64,000 nt of DNA from Sphingomonas glacialis (GCF_014653575.1 NZ_BNAQ01000001.1:310001-374000), one strand, 5' to 3'. Shown: positions 53,588-63,803, counted from the stretch's first letter. Notes: generated by a model not told the origin, from the letters alone. Numbers and translations: made by a program.

Positions 53588-53625
53588 AAGCTGACAAAGC
53601 GGCCGCAAGCTGGTCTAACGGCTGC

Positions 53626-55416
53626 ATGGCATCTCCCCTTCTCTCTTCCGGCTTCAGCGACGCGCTCGTTATCCTCGGCGCCGCGGGGTTGGTCATTCCG
53701 GCATTTGCCCGCGCGAAGATCAGTCCGGTCATCGGCTTCATCCTCGTCGGCCTGCTCGTCGGGCCATTCGGGCTCGGTGCGCTCGTCAAGAGCTACCCCT
53801 GGTTGTACCACATCACGATCTCCGACCCGCACGCGATCGAACCCTTCGCCGAGTTCGGCATCGTGTTGTTGCTGTTCTCGATCGGGCTCGAGCTGTCGTT
53901 CAAGCGCCTGTGGTCGATGCGCCAATTGGTCTTCGGTACGGGCGCCGCGCAGCTGATCGCGTCGGGCATTATCCTCGGAACCGGCCTGCACCTGCTGATG
54001 GGGCTGGCCTGGACGGGATCGATGGCGCTCGGGATCGCGCTTGCCCTCTCGTCGACTGCGCTGGTGTTGCCGATCGCGGGGACCGCGAGCCCGGTCGGGC
54101 GCACCGCGTTCGCGATGCTGCTGTTCGAGGATCTCGCGCTCGTCCCGATCATCTTCGTGCTCGGTGCGCTCGGGCCGATGGCGGCGGCGGCGGGCTGGGC
54201 CGGATTCGTCAAGGTCGGCGGCCTCGCGGTGCTGACGGTCGCGATCCTGTTCGTGGGCGGGCGCTTGCTGCTGCCGCGGCTGTTCGCGCAAGCTGCACGC
54301 ACCAAGAGCCCCGAACTGTTCCTCGCCGCCTCGCTGCTCGTGGTGATCGCCGCGAGCCTGGCGACCACCGCCGCCGGCCTTTCGCCGATCGTCGGCGCGC
54401 TGCTCGCTGGACTGCTGATCGCCGAGACCGACTATCATAGCGAAGTCGAGGTGATGACCGCGCCGTTCAAGGGGCTCGCGCTCGGTGTGTTCCTCATTAC
54501 CGTCGGAATGAGTGTCGATATCGGCGCGATCCTCGCGGATTGGAGCAGCTATCTGCTCGGCATCGCGGCGGTCGTGGCGATCAAGGCGGTGGTGACCTTC
54601 GCGCTGCTGCGGCTTTCGGGTCTGGGTGGCGGCGTTGCCGCGGAAACCGGCGTGCTGATGGGCAGCCCGTCCGAGACCACGCTGATCGTGCTCGGCGCAG
54701 CGGGACAGGCGCAATTGCTGGCGCCTGGACTTACCAGCTTCTGGCAGACGGTGACCGCGATCGGCCTCACCATCACGCCGCTGCTGGCGATGCTCGGCAA
54801 GCGCGCGGCGAAGCGGATCGAGCTCCGCGGCGACACCTTGCCTGAGGCGGAGATTTCGCCCGAGGGGCCGGGCACGGTCGTAATCGGCTTTGGTCGCGTC
54901 GGTCGGATGGTGTGCGACATGCTCGCGGTGCACGGCCAGCCCTATGTCGCGGTCGAGGCGGACATCGACGCAGTGACCGCAGCGCGCGCCGAGGGATATC
55001 CGGTGATTTTCGGCGACGTGGTCCGTCCCGAGCTCGTCGACCGACTCAATCTGGGGCGCGCCAAGGCCTTGATCCTGACGATGAACGACCCGGTGCTGAG
55101 CGTGTCGATGACGCGGCGAGTGCGCGGCTGGGTGCCCGATCTGCCGATCATCGTGCGCGCACGCGATACCGCGCATGCCGCGCAACTCTACAAGGCCGGG
55201 GCGAGCGATGCCGTGCCCGAGACGCTCGAAAGCTCGCTCCAACTTGCCGAGGCTGTGCTCACCGATCTCGGCGTCGCGGTCGGGCCCGTGATCGCCTCGA
55301 TCCACGAAAAGCGCGACGAACTGCGCCAGGAGATCAAGGCGGCGGCCGAGATGGAAGTCCTGCCGCGGCTCAAGCGGGTGCGCGGCATCATCCGTACCGA
55401 GGGTAGCCCGGCCTGA
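53626..55416 (+). CDS. CPA2 monovalent cation/proton antiporter with TrkA-N domain (KefB-like)
   Basis: A 596-residue inner-membrane antiporter. The N-terminal part (about 1-390) has some twelve helices with the SPVIGFILVGLLVGPFGLG and LAALSSTALVL-type (IALALSSTALVLPI) segments of the CPA2 family. A C-terminal RCK/TrkA-N domain follows (GTVVIGFGRVGRMVCDMLAVHG, about 408-520), which binds nucleotide and gates transport. It would exchange K+ or Na+ for protons for pH or electrophile stress. A glutathione-gated KefB/KefC identity cannot be claimed; no KefF/KefG partner is seen. Confidence 0.92.
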   Translation: MASPLLSSGFSDALVILGAAGLVIPAFARAKISPVIGFILVGLLVGPFGLGALVKSYPWLYHITISDPHAIEPFAEFGIVLLLFSIGLELSFKRLWSMRQLVFGTGAAQLIASGIILGTGLHLLMGLAWTGSMALGIALALSSTALVLPIAGTASPVGRTAFAMLLFEDLALVPIIFVLGALGPMAAAAGWAGFVKVGGLAVLTVAILFVGGRLLLPRLFAQAARTKSPELFLAASLLVVIAASLATTAAGLSPIVGALLAGLLIAETDYHSEVEVMTAPFKGLALGVFLITVGMSVDIGAILADWSSYLLGIAAVVAIKAVVTFALLRLSGLGGGVAAETGVLMGSPSETTLIVLGAAGQAQLLAPGLTSFWQTVTAIGLTITPLLAMLGKRAAKRIELRGDTLPEAEISPEGPGTVVIGFGRVGRMVCDMLAVHGQPYVAVEADIDAVTAARAEGYPVIFGDVVRPELVDRLNLGRAKALILTMNDPVLSVSMTRRVRGWVPDLPIIVRARDTAHAAQLYKAGASDAVPETLESSLQLAEAVLTDLGVAVGPVIASIHEKRDELRQEIKAAAEMEVLPRLKRVRGIIRTEGSPA

Positions 55417-55789
55417 CGCCGACGTGCGGCCCCGCCGCGCGTTGATCCGAAACGCCGCTAATCGCGCCGCGATCGACTGAGGGCAAACCGCCATCGTTTG
55501 ATGGCAATTGCAGCGGTTTGGGACAACATCCCGCCGGCTCGATCAACGGCAAACGCGCTCAACACGCGCGCGCGCGCATCCGAAACCGATGCAACCGGCT
55601 TTGACGCGGCCCGCCGCATGATGCGACCAGGAGCAGCGCCAACGCTCGCGCTGCCGAACCTCTCCCCGATCGACTCGATCCGACAGCCTCCGCTGCCGGC
55701 ACCGGACACCCGCGTCGGGAGAGAATCGCCAGCCCGCCGTCCTGCGCCTGTGATCGCGTCGTCGCATCATCATCGCCCAGGGGGACATC
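55417..55789. other. 373-bp intergenic region without recognised gene
   Basis: Neither strand shows a convincing coding frame: candidate frames here lack ribosome binding sites and are Arg/Ala-rich compositional shadows. No clear terminator or palindrome of note was seen. It must hold the 3' end of the antiporter transcript and the promoter of the M4 protease gene. Confidence 0.5.
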
Positions 55790-56836
55790 ATGACGTGTGG
55801 TTGCTGCATCATTCCAGAAGACATCCTGCTCCGCTTCGCATCCGATCCCGAACTGTCCGACGCGGCGCGCCAGGCGCTGCATCACACCGCCGAGATCAGC
55901 GGCCAGATCCGCGCGTTGCGCCAGCAGAACGCCGCGCTGACGCTGACCGCGCTCCGGCTGCCCCTGCCGCGCCCGCCGATCCCGTTTCCGCTGCCGCACG
56001 TGCTTCCCGCCGCGCACGTCTTCGATTGTCACCACACGACGGCGCTGCCCGGGGTGCAGGTCGCCAATCCGGGGTCGTCGCCCGACGGTCCGATCAAGCG
56101 CGCCTATGTCGAATCGGAGAATGTCGCGAAATTCTACTGGGACAATTTCAAGCGCGATTCGATCGACGGCAACCACATGACGCTCGTCTCCTCCGTCCAT
56201 TACGGCGTCAAATACAACAACGCCTTCTGGAACGGCGCGCAGATGACGTACGGCGACGGGGACGGCCAGATCTTCCTCGATTTCACGCTCGGCGAGGACG
56301 TGATCGCACACGAACTGACACACGGCGTGACGCAGCACAGCCTCGGCCTTGCCTATTCGGGCGAGGCCGGCGGGCTCAACGAGAGCATGTCCGACGTCTT
56401 CGGATCGATGTTCCGCCAATGGGAGAAGAAGCAGGTCGTCACCAAGGCCGACTGGCTGATCGGCGCCGACATCATGGGCCCGCTCTCCAAGCAGAAGGGC
56501 TTTACCTGCCTGCGCGACATGGCGTCCCCCAAGAGCCCGCACGCAATGGCGCCGCAGCCCGACCATTATTATCCCGGCATCGGCAACCTCGATCCGCATT
56601 ATTCGAGCGGCCCGCCCAATCTCGCCTTCTACAAGGCGGCCCAGGCGATTGGCGGGCATTCATGGGAAAAAGCCGGCAAGGTCTGGTACACGGCACTGAC
56701 CACAGCGCCGCCGATGCCCAATATGACGATGTCCAAATTCGCCGCCCGCACCCGTAAACTCTCGACGAGCCTGTTCCCCAATGATCCTACGGTCCATAAC
56801 GCTGTCGACGCTGCTTGGACTGCTGTCGGCTTGTAA
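55790..56836 (+). CDS. protealysin-like M4 metalloprotease
   Basis: A 348-residue thermolysin-family protease without a secretion signal. A short N-terminal propeptide-like region (CIIPEDILLRFA near residue 6) resembles that of protealysins. The zinc site is HELTH (His174, Glu175, His178) and Glu198 in GGLNESMSDVFGS, while SSVHYGVKYNNAFWNG, IFLDFTLGEDVIAHE and DHYYPGIGN fill out the catalytic domain. Protealysins mature by removal of the propeptide and act inside cells or after release. The next gene looks like the dedicated inhibitor, emfourin, as in Serratia. Confidence 0.88.
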   Translation: MTCGCCIIPEDILLRFASDPELSDAARQALHHTAEISGQIRALRQQNAALTLTALRLPLPRPPIPFPLPHVLPAAHVFDCHHTTALPGVQVANPGSSPDGPIKRAYVESENVAKFYWDNFKRDSIDGNHMTLVSSVHYGVKYNNAFWNGAQMTYGDGDGQIFLDFTLGEDVIAHELTHGVTQHSLGLAYSGEAGGLNESMSDVFGSMFRQWEKKQVVTKADWLIGADIMGPLSKQKGFTCLRDMASPKSPHAMAPQPDHYYPGIGNLDPHYSSGPPNLAFYKAAQAIGGHSWEKAGKVWYTALTTAPPMPNMTMSKFAARTRKLSTSLFPNDPTVHNAVDAAWTAVGL

Positions 56837-56876
56837 TCCCGGTCGGCCCGCGGCCCTCCCAACCAAGGCAATCGCG

Positions 56877-57149
56877 ATGCGTGAGATTTCGATCGAAGGC
56901 TTTGGCGGATTCGTTGGTGCGGGAGGGCCGGCGAGCCACGTTCATCAGCGCGGCCGGCTGGATTGGTCGGCTTTGTCGGCGGCCGATCAGGCGGGGCTCG
57001 ACCGGCTCTTTGCCGAGCAGGCGCGAGTCGACGCCAACCTGTTCTATCGTCTGACGCGGGTTGGCGCAGGCGGGACCGAGACGGTCGATGCCCTGCCCGA
57101 CCAGATCCCGCCCGCGCTCTTGGCGAGCGTGCAGACGACGCTCGACTGA
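56877..57149 (+). CDS. probable protealysin inhibitor, emfourin-like
   Basis: A 90-residue acidic protein starting MREISIEGFGGFVGAG, then LDWSALSAADQAGLDRLFAEQ and ending in VDALPDQIPPALLASVQTTL. The start with a glycine-rich EGFGGF turn, an aspartate/leucine-rich middle and the position right behind a protealysin-like gene match emfourin, the slow-tight-binding M4 inhibitor known from Serratia. An in-frame ATG at 56781 would add 32 residues with a lipobox-like LLSAC but would overlap the protease gene by 56 bp, so I prefer 56877. Inhibition of the neighbour is inference by context. Confidence 0.65.
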   Translation: MREISIEGFGGFVGAGGPASHVHQRGRLDWSALSAADQAGLDRLFAEQARVDANLFYRLTRVGAGGTETVDALPDQIPPALLASVQTTLD

Positions 57150-57188
57150 GGGCGCGACGACGCTGGAGGTGGGGCGGGACGGCTGGCG

Positions 57189-59867
57189 TTACGCCGCCAG
57201 CGCCGCCTTGACCGCGTCGACCGCCTCGCCACCCTTGGCGCCATCGGGGCCGCCGCCTTGCGCCATGTCCGGGCGACCGCCGCCGCCCTGACCGCCGAGC
57301 GTGGCGACGGCGATCTTGAGCAGATCGACCGCGCTGCGCGTCGCCACGAGATCGGCGGTGACGCCGACCGCGACCGAGGCGCGACCGTCATTGACCGCGA
57401 CGATCATCGCGACGCCCGAGCCGAGGCGTTGTTTCATGTCGTCGACCGTGCCGCGCAAGCCCTTCGGGTCGAGCCCCTCGACCACTTGTCCGAGGAACGC
57501 GACGTCGCCGATCATCTCGGGACCAGCGGCCGCCGCCCCTGCCCCACCGCCGAGCGCGAGCGCCTTCTTGGCCTCGGCGAGCTCGCGCTCGAGGCGACGG
57601 CGATCTTCGACCAAAGCGGCGACGCGCGCCGGCACTTCATCGGGCGACGATTTGAGCGCGGTCGCGGCTTCGCGGAGCTTCTCGTCGCGGCCGGTGAAAT
57701 AGGCACGCGCAGCCTCGCCGGTGAGCGCCTCGACGCGGCGGATACCCGACGACACGGCGCCTTCACCGACTACCGCGAACAGGCCGATGTCGCCGAGCGC
57801 GCGGACGTGCGTGCCGCCGCACAGCTCGAGCGAGTAGGTCTTGTCGACCCCGTCCTCCTTGGCGGTCCCCATCGACACGACGCGGACTTCGTCGCCGTAC
57901 TTTTCGCCGAACAGCGCCATCGCGCCTTCCTCGATCGCTTCGTCGGGCGTCATCAGCCGCGTCGCGACGGGCGAATTGCCGCGGATGTGATGGTTCACGT
58001 CGGCCTCGACCAAGGCGAGCGCGGCCGGATCGATCGCGCTCGGCTGCGAGAAATCGAAGCGCAGGCGTTCGGGCGCAACCAGGCTCCCTTTCTGCGCGAC
58101 ATGCAGGCCGAGCCGCTGGCGCAGCGCCTCGTGCAGCAGATGCGTCGCGCTGTGGTTGGCACGGATGCGGTCGCGGCGCGCGCGGTCGATCGTCAAGTGA
58201 AGCGCGTCTCCGACCGCGATCTCGCCTTCCGTGATCGTGGTGGCGTGCGCGAACAGGCGACCGAGATACTTCCGCGTATCCTCGACCTGGCCCACCACGC
58301 CCGGCGCGGTGAGCGTGCCGGTGTCGCCGACCTGACCGCCGCTCTCGGCGTAGAAAGGCGTCTGGTTGAACAGGATCTCGACGCTCTCTCCCGCAACGGC
58401 GCGCTCGACGCGCGCGCCGTCCTTGACGATCGCGACGACCTGGCCCTCTCCTTCTTCGGCGGTGTAGCCGATGAATTCGGTGCTGCCGGTCGCCTCGGCG
58501 ATGTCGAACCAGACGTCGTCGGAGGCGCGCTGGCCCGAGCCCTTCCAGGCGGCGCGCGCGGCGCGCTTCTGCTCGGCCATCGCGGTGTCGAAGCCGGCGC
58601 GGTCGATGCCGAAGCCCTGTGCGCGGAGAGCGTCCTCGGTCAGATCGTAGGGGAAGCCGAACGTGTCGTAGAGCTTGAACGCGGTCTCGCCAGGCAGCGT
58701 CGCGCCCGCTTCCATGCTCGCGGTCGCTTCGTCGAGCAGCCGCAGGCCGTTGACCAGCGTGCGGCGGAACTGCGTTTCCTCCTGCAGCAGCGTCGATTCG
58801 ATCGACGCCTGTGCGCGGACGAGCTCCGGGTATGCCGCGCCCATTTCCGCGACGAGCGCGGGCACGAGCCGATGCATCAACGGCTCCTTCGCACCGAGCA
58901 GATGCGCGTGGCGCATCGCGCGGCGCATGATCCGACGCAGCACATAGCCGCGGCCCTCGTTCGACGGCAGCACGCCATCGGCGACGAGAAAGCCCGACGA
59001 GCGGAGGTGATCGGCGATGACGCGGTGGCTCGCCTGCGTGCTCGGCGTCAACGCCGCGCCCGATTGCGCGACCGAGGCGCCGATCAGCGCCTTGAAGGTA
59101 TCGGTGTCATAATTGTCGTGGACGCCCTGGAGCACCGCGGCAACGCGCTCGAGCCCCATGCCGGTATCGATCGACGGCTTGGGCAGCGCGGTGCGCGTGC
59201 CGTCGGCCGATTGCTCGAACTGCATGAAGACGAGGTTCCAGATCTCGACGAAGCGATCGCCATCCTCGTCGGGGCTGCCGGGAGGACCGCCGGGGATGTG
59301 ATCGCCATGATCGAAGAAGATCTCCGAGCAGGGCCCGCACGGCCCGGTGTCGCCCATCGACCAGAAATTGTCGTTGGTCGCGATGCGGATGATGCGCTCT
59401 TCGGGGAGTCCGGCGATGCGGCGCCACAGGTCGAACGCCTCGTCGTCGGTATGATAGACGGTGACGGTCAGCCGGTTGGGGTCGATCCCCCATTCCTTGG
59501 TCAGCAAATTCCAGGCGAGCGTGATCGCGCGCTCCTTGAAATAATCGCCGAACGAGAAATTGCCGAGCATCTCGAAGAAGGTGTGGTGCCGCGCGGTGTA
59601 GCCGACATTGTCGAGGTCGTTATGCTTGCCGCCGGCGCGCACGCACTTCTGCGACGAGGTGGCGGTGACATAGGGCCGCGATTCGAGCCCGGTGAAGACG
59701 TTCTTGAACGGCACCATCCCGGCATTGACGAACATCAGCGTCGGATCGTTCTGCGGCACGAGCGGCGCCGAGGCGACCTTGGCGTGGCCGTTGGCCGCGA
59801 AATAGTCGAGGAAGCTGCGCCGGATGTCGTTGGTTGAAACCGGGATCGAGAGCGAAGGCTGGGTCAT
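57189..59867 (-). CDS. alaS: alanyl-tRNA synthetase
   Basis: An 892-residue class II synthetase. The catalytic domain ([39 protein letters not shown]), the tRNA-recognition middle, the editing domain with [12 protein letters not shown] and the [14 protein letters not shown] zinc/hydrolytic motif, and the C-terminal coiled-coil and DHHA1 domain are all present in order. It attaches alanine to tRNA-Ala and hydrolyses misacylated Ser and Gly. The reading frame is intact and the start is at family position. It lies head-to-head in 3' with the M4/inhibitor pair. Confidence 0.97.
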   Translation of the reverse strand: MTQPSLSIPVSTNDIRRSFLDYFAANGHAKVASAPLVPQNDPTLMFVNAGMVPFKNVFTGLESRPYVTATSSQKCVRAGGKHNDLDNVGYTARHHTFFEMLGNFSFGDYFKERAITLAWNLLTKEWGIDPNRLTVTVYHTDDEAFDLWRRIAGLPEERIIRIATNDNFWSMGDTGPCGPCSEIFFDHGDHIPGGPPGSPDEDGDRFVEIWNLVFMQFEQSADGTRTALPKPSIDTGMGLERVAAVLQGVHDNYDTDTFKALIGASVAQSGAALTPSTQASHRVIADHLRSSGFLVADGVLPSNEGRGYVLRRIMRRAMRHAHLLGAKEPLMHRLVPALVAEMGAAYPELVRAQASIESTLLQEETQFRRTLVNGLRLLDEATASMEAGATLPGETAFKLYDTFGFPYDLTEDALRAQGFGIDRAGFDTAMAEQKRAARAAWKGSGQRASDDVWFDIAEATGSTEFIGYTAEEGEGQVVAIVKDGARVERAVAGESVEILFNQTPFYAESGGQVGDTGTLTAPGVVGQVEDTRKYLGRLFAHATTITEGEIAVGDALHLTIDRARRDRIRANHSATHLLHEALRQRLGLHVAQKGSLVAPERLRFDFSQPSAIDPAALALVEADVNHHIRGNSPVATRLMTPDEAIEEGAMALFGEKYGDEVRVVSMGTAKEDGVDKTYSLELCGGTHVRALGDIGLFAVVGEGAVSSGIRRVEALTGEAARAYFTGRDEKLREAATALKSSPDEVPARVAALVEDRRRLERELAEAKKALALGGGAGAAAAGPEMIGDVAFLGQVVEGLDPKGLRGTVDDMKQRLGSGVAMIVAVNDGRASVAVGVTADLVATRSAVDLLKIAVATLGGQGGGGRPDMAQGGGPDGAKGGEAVDAVKAALAA

Positions 59868-59929
59868 GCGCCGTGGCTTAGGCGAGCGCGCGGCTTAGCT
59901 CAAGCGGGGCTCGGTTGGTCTTGGCGCGA

Positions 59930-60919
59930 TCACAGGATTCCGATCTCGTGGAGCCAGCGTTCGGCAAGCGACGGCCACATGTCGACCGGGTGCCCAGTGC
60001 GACGCAGCGCGAAAGCGTGATCGCCTTTCGCAAAGAGGTGCAGTTCGGCCGGCACACCGGCTGCATCGAGCGCGCGCGCATACATCGTGCTGTTGCAGAC
60101 CGCGTCGGTGCGATCATCCCAGTTCTGCACGATGAAGGTCGGCGGGGTGCGTTTCGTCACCCGAATCGTTGGGTTGAAGCCCGTGTCGCGCATGCAGAGA
60201 TGCCCGGGATAGGCGGCGATCGCGAAGTCGGGTCGGCTGCTGACACGGTCGATAGCATCGACTGGGCGATATGCGGGCGTGAAGATATTGCTCGTTTGCG
60301 CGACGAGGTAGCCGCCCGCGGAGAAACCGATCACGCCGATCTTGGCGGGGTTTACCCCGAACTCCGCGGCGCGGGCGCGGACCGTCCGAATCGCACGCTG
60401 CGCATCCTGCAACGCGCGGAGCACCTTTGGCGTAACCTGGCAGTGGCAATCGCCGTCGCCATAGGTGTCGGTCTTAGGCACGCGGTATTTGACTAGGATG
60501 CAGATAATCCCCTTCGCGGTCATCCAGTCGCAGATCTCCGTGCCCTCGAGGTCGATCGCCAGCACCTGAAAACCGCCGCCGGGGAAGACCAGCATGGCAG
60601 CGCCAGAGCCGGGGCGGCCTGGCCGGAACAGGGTGAGGGTCGGTGTCGAGACGTTGAACACGCCCGTCACTGGGCGCCCTTCGAAGCGGTGCGGATTGGT
60701 GCTCGTCTCGCGGTGCTCGGGCGGCAGCGCGAAGCCAGCCATGTCGGGGGCGCCGTGCGGCCAGAGCGGGACTTGCTTCGTCCCGGCCGGTGGCTGCCAG
60801 ACGCCGACGGTCCTGACCGCGACGGGTTCGGCGGGCGCGGTACTCGATGCGAGCGCTCCCGCTGCCAGCCCGAGCGCGGCGATCAGGCCTGCCGCCAATC
60901 CGCGATGCATCGGCATCAT
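59930..60919 (-). CDS. exported alpha/beta hydrolase (esterase)
   Basis: A 329-residue alpha/beta hydrolase with a signal peptide (GLAAGLIAALGLAAGALA). The oxyanion segment MLVFPGGGFQVLA, nucleophile Ser in GVIGFSAGGYLV, the Asp in NWDDRTDAV and the catalytic His in GDHAFALRR are visible. PLWPHGAPDM and the WDDRTDAV region resemble acetylxylan or carbohydrate esterases of the dienelactone-hydrolase-like group. Substrate not known. It is 12 bp after the M24 peptidase gene on the same strand, and AAAGGGG precedes the start. Confidence 0.85.
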   Translation of the reverse strand: MMPMHRGLAAGLIAALGLAAGALASSTAPAEPVAVRTVGVWQPPAGTKQVPLWPHGAPDMAGFALPPEHRETSTNPHRFEGRPVTGVFNVSTPTLTLFRPGRPGSGAAMLVFPGGGFQVLAIDLEGTEICDWMTAKGIICILVKYRVPKTDTYGDGDCHCQVTPKVLRALQDAQRAIRTVRARAAEFGVNPAKIGVIGFSAGGYLVAQTSNIFTPAYRPVDAIDRVSSRPDFAIAAYPGHLCMRDTGFNPTIRVTKRTPPTFIVQNWDDRTDAVCNSTMYARALDAAGVPAELHLFAKGDHAFALRRTGHPVDMWPSLAERWLHEIGIL

Positions 60920-60931
60920 CTTGTGGCCCCT

Positions 60932-62218
60932 TTAGCCCAATGGCGCATCAAGCGAGGTCGGCGGGACGCTGAACCATTTCGGGCCACTCGGGGTCATGTG
61001 GAAGCAATCCTCGAGCCGCACGCCGAACTTGCCCGGCAGATAGAGGCCCGGTTCGTCGGAGAAGCACATCCCCTCGATCAGCTTGGTCGTCTCGCCATGG
61101 ACGAGATTGACCGGCTCGTGGCCGTCGAGCCCGATGCCGTGGCCGGTGCGATGCGACAGGCCCGGGAGCGCGTAACGCGGTCCGTAGCCGAGCGACGTAT
61201 AATAGGCGCGAACCGCATCATCGACCGCGCCCGCCGGTGTGCCGAGCTGCGCCGCGGCGAAGGCTTTCGCCTGGCCGGTGCGGACCTGCTCCCACACCGT
61301 GCGCTGCTCCTTGCTCGCCGCGCCGTAGACGAAGGTGCGCGAGACGTCGGATTGATAGCCCTGCACCGCGCAGCCGCAGTCCATCAGCACGATCTGCCCG
61401 TCGGCGACGATCTGCGGATCGCGGCTCCCGTGCGGGAAGGCGGCGGCGGGGCCGATCAGGACGAGCGCGAATTCGGGGTCGCCGCCGAGCTGCACCGTCG
61501 CGGCGTTCATCAGCGCGGCCACGTCGGCGGGCTTCATGCCCTTTTCGACGCGTGGCCAGGTCCAGCGATAGGCGGCGATGGTGACGTCGGTCGCCGCCTG
61601 CATCAGCGCGATCTCGGCGGCGGTCTTGCGCATCCGCACGCCGCGCACGACCGGGTTGGCGCTGACGATCTTCGCGCCCGGCAGCGCATGCGCGAGGCCG
61701 TCGACCGCGAAGTAGCGCACCGTCTCCTCGATCCCGATCGGCCGACCGCTAAGCTTACGGTCGCGCAGGAAACCGGCGACGAGTTTGGCGGGATCCTCGT
61801 CCTCCTGCCAGACACGAACTTCCGCGGGGACGCCGAGCGTCTGGCGGACCGAGGGTTCCTCGAAGAACGGCGTGACGATGCACGGCTCGCCCTCGACCGG
61901 CAGGATCGCCGCGGTGAGGCGTTCGCTGCGGTGCCAGGTGACGCCGGTAAAATAGACCAGGCTCGAGCCCGATTCGATCAGCACCGCGCCGATGCCGGTG
62001 GCGCGCATCAGGGCTTGCGCACGCTCGATCCGGGCGCGGCGTTCGGCTGCGCTGATCGGCATGGTGGCGGTGGTCAGCGAGCGCAGGCCCGAAAGGTCGG
62101 GCGCAGCGGCGCGGACGACGGCCGTCGACAGAATGGGGAGCGCCGCGGCGGCGCCGACGAGCGCGCGACGGGTGATCGGGCTGCCTGAAGTCGACGCGGT
62201 TCGGTTCTGATCGGCCAT
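60932..62218 (-). CDS. Tat-exported M24 metallopeptidase (Xaa-Pro aminopeptidase family)
   Basis: A 428-residue peptidase. The twin-arginine signal (ITRRALVGAAAALPILSTAVV) is followed by a creatinase-like N-domain (about 60-190) and the pita-bread catalytic domain. Metal ligands are seen in LMDCGC (Asp), SDVSRTF (Asp), RTGHGIGLDGHE (His), SDEPGLY (Glu) and RLEDCF (Glu). It would cut N-terminal residues before proline from peptides in the periplasm. The ATG at 62218 follows GGGGAGTG; the upstream frame is not signal-like. It forms an apparent pair with the esterase gene. Confidence 0.9.
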   Translation of the reverse strand: MADQNRTASTSGSPITRRALVGAAAALPILSTAVVRAAAPDLSGLRSLTTATMPISAAERRARIERAQALMRATGIGAVLIESGSSLVYFTGVTWHRSERLTAAILPVEGEPCIVTPFFEEPSVRQTLGVPAEVRVWQEDEDPAKLVAGFLRDRKLSGRPIGIEETVRYFAVDGLAHALPGAKIVSANPVVRGVRMRKTAAEIALMQAATDVTIAAYRWTWPRVEKGMKPADVAALMNAATVQLGGDPEFALVLIGPAAAFPHGSRDPQIVADGQIVLMDCGCAVQGYQSDVSRTFVYGAASKEQRTVWEQVRTGQAKAFAAAQLGTPAGAVDDAVRAYYTSLGYGPRYALPGLSHRTGHGIGLDGHEPVNLVHGETTKLIEGMCFSDEPGLYLPGKFGVRLEDCFHMTPSGPKWFSVPPTSLDAPLG

Positions 62219-62351
62219 GCTCGCACTCCCCAATTCGGGCACGTGTCTGCCAGCCCTGCCAGCGGCTCGCAACGCCTTGCGTGGCGGTGCGCGCTTGACC
62301 GGGCGCGCATTCTCCCCTTGATGACCGTGAAAGACGACATTGGGGCGACAC

Positions 62352-63659
62352 GTGGCGAAACGGCTGACTAGCTATATCCTGATCGGGCTCGTGCTCGGGT
62401 TGATCGTCGGCTGGGCGATCCATTTCCAGATCGCCGACGGCACCCCCGCCGCGACCGCGCGGCTGAAGGACATCGGTGCGGGCTTCTCGATCGTCACGAC
62501 GATCTTCCTGCGGCTGATCAAGATGATCATCGCACCTCTTGTCTTCTCGACGCTCGTCGTCGGGATCGCGCATATGGGCGACATCGCCGCGCTTGGCCGG
62601 GTGGGTGGGCGCACGATGGCGTGGTTCGTCACCGCCTCGCTCGTCTCGCTCTCGCTTGGGCTTTTGCTGTTCCACGGGATCGAGGCGGTGATCGACCTGG
62701 TCGCGCCGGGAACGGGCTTCGGCTTCAAGCTGCCGCCGCCCGCCGCCTCGGTTGGGCTCGACGAGAAGGCGTTCAACCTTACCAACTTCATCACGCATAT
62801 CGTCCCCTCGTCGATCGTCGAGGCGATGGCGACCAACGAGATCATCCAGATCGTGCTGTTCTCGGTATTCGCCGGCGTCGCGCTGACCGCGATCGGCGAG
62901 AAGGGCGAACCGATCGTGCGCGGCGCCGAAGCGCTCGCCGCGATGATGCTGCAGATCACCGATTACGTGATGCGCTGCGCGCCGATTGCGGTGTTCGCGG
63001 CGATCACTGCGACGATCACGGTGAATGGGCTCGGGATCTTGTGGTCGCTCGGGCTGTTCGTCGGGGGCTTCTATCTGGGGCTGGCGACACTGTGGCTGCT
63101 GCTGTTCGGCGCGGCGTTCGTCTTCATCGGGCCGCGCGCCTTCGGTCTCGCGCGCTATATCCGCGAGCCGATCCTGCTGGCGTTTTCGACCGCGTCGTCC
63201 GAGGCGGCGTATCCGCGCACGCTCGAGGCGCTCGACCGCTTTGGCGTGCCGCGGCGGATCTCGAGCTTCGTCCTGCCGCTGGGGTATTCGTTCAACCTCG
63301 ACGGGTCGATGATGTACATGACCTTCGCGACGCTGTTCATCGCGCGCGTCTACGGGATCGACCTGCCGCTCGGCACGCAGATCGTGATGTTGCTCGTGCT
63401 GATGATCACTTCGAAGGGGATTGCCGGCGTGCCGCGCGCCTCGCTCGTCGTGATCGCGGCGGTGATGGGGCAGTTCGGCATCCCCGAGGCGGGGTTGCTG
63501 CTGATCCTGCCGGTCGACCAGTTCCTCGACATGGGCCGCTCGGCGACCAACGTCGTCGGCAATGCGGTGGCAACGACGGTGGTGGCGAAGTGGGAGGGCG
63601 CGCTCGGCGAGCCGCAGGCGGCGGAGATCGAGCCGCCGCATGCGCCGCATGGGGCTTAG
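62352..63659 (+). CDS. DAACS-family dicarboxylate/amino-acid:cation symporter
   Basis: A 435-residue membrane transporter of the GltP/DctA family. Eight helices with two hairpin re-entrant loops are expected; the signature segments are AFSTASSEAAYPRTLEAL, the Asn/Asp motif GYSFNLDGSMMYM and GIAGVPRASLVVIAA with the C-terminal NVVGNAVATTVVAKW. It imports glutamate, aspartate or C4-dicarboxylates with protons or sodium. GTG at 62352 follows GGGGCG. It is divergent from the M24 peptidase. The exact substrate cannot be told from sequence. Confidence 0.92.
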   Translation: MAKRLTSYILIGLVLGLIVGWAIHFQIADGTPAATARLKDIGAGFSIVTTIFLRLIKMIIAPLVFSTLVVGIAHMGDIAALGRVGGRTMAWFVTASLVSLSLGLLLFHGIEAVIDLVAPGTGFGFKLPPPAASVGLDEKAFNLTNFITHIVPSSIVEAMATNEIIQIVLFSVFAGVALTAIGEKGEPIVRGAEALAAMMLQITDYVMRCAPIAVFAAITATITVNGLGILWSLGLFVGGFYLGLATLWLLLFGAAFVFIGPRAFGLARYIREPILLAFSTASSEAAYPRTLEALDRFGVPRRISSFVLPLGYSFNLDGSMMYMTFATLFIARVYGIDLPLGTQIVMLLVLMITSKGIAGVPRASLVVIAAVMGQFGIPEAGLLLILPVDQFLDMGRSATNVVGNAVATTVVAKWEGALGEPQAAEIEPPHAPHGA

Positions 63660-63685
63660 CGCTTACCGCACCATTCCTTCCTGCG

Positions 63686-63779
63686 GTCACCCCGGCCTTG
63701 TGGCGGGGTCTACCGTGCCGCGCGTGCTACGACGGCAGGAGCGGGATCACGGTGGACCCCGGGACGAGCCCGGGGTGAC
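63686..63779. repeat. dispersed palindromic repeat, 32-nt imperfect arms
   Basis: The left arm (63686-63717) starts GTCACCCCGG and ends CCGTG; the right arm (63748-63779) starts CACGGTGGAC and ends GGGGTGAC. The arms are imperfectly complementary, with a 30-nt loop between. This is the familiar intergenic palindrome of sphingomonads. It lies between the symporter and the GST gene, which converge on it. Confidence 0.75.
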
Positions 63780-63803
63780 GGGTATTGGGGGTCGCCCCCG
63801 TCT

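Noticed and set aside
56781..56876. N-terminal extension of the emfourin-like gene with a lipobox-like LLSAC
   Set aside because: It would overlap the protease gene by 56 bp, lacks a ribosome binding site, and the partner protease has no secretion signal. Kept as an alternative only.
57258..59837. Very long open frame on the plus strand antisense to alaS
   Set aside because: It mirrors the codon bias of alaS, has no motif and no ribosome binding site; alaS explains the region.
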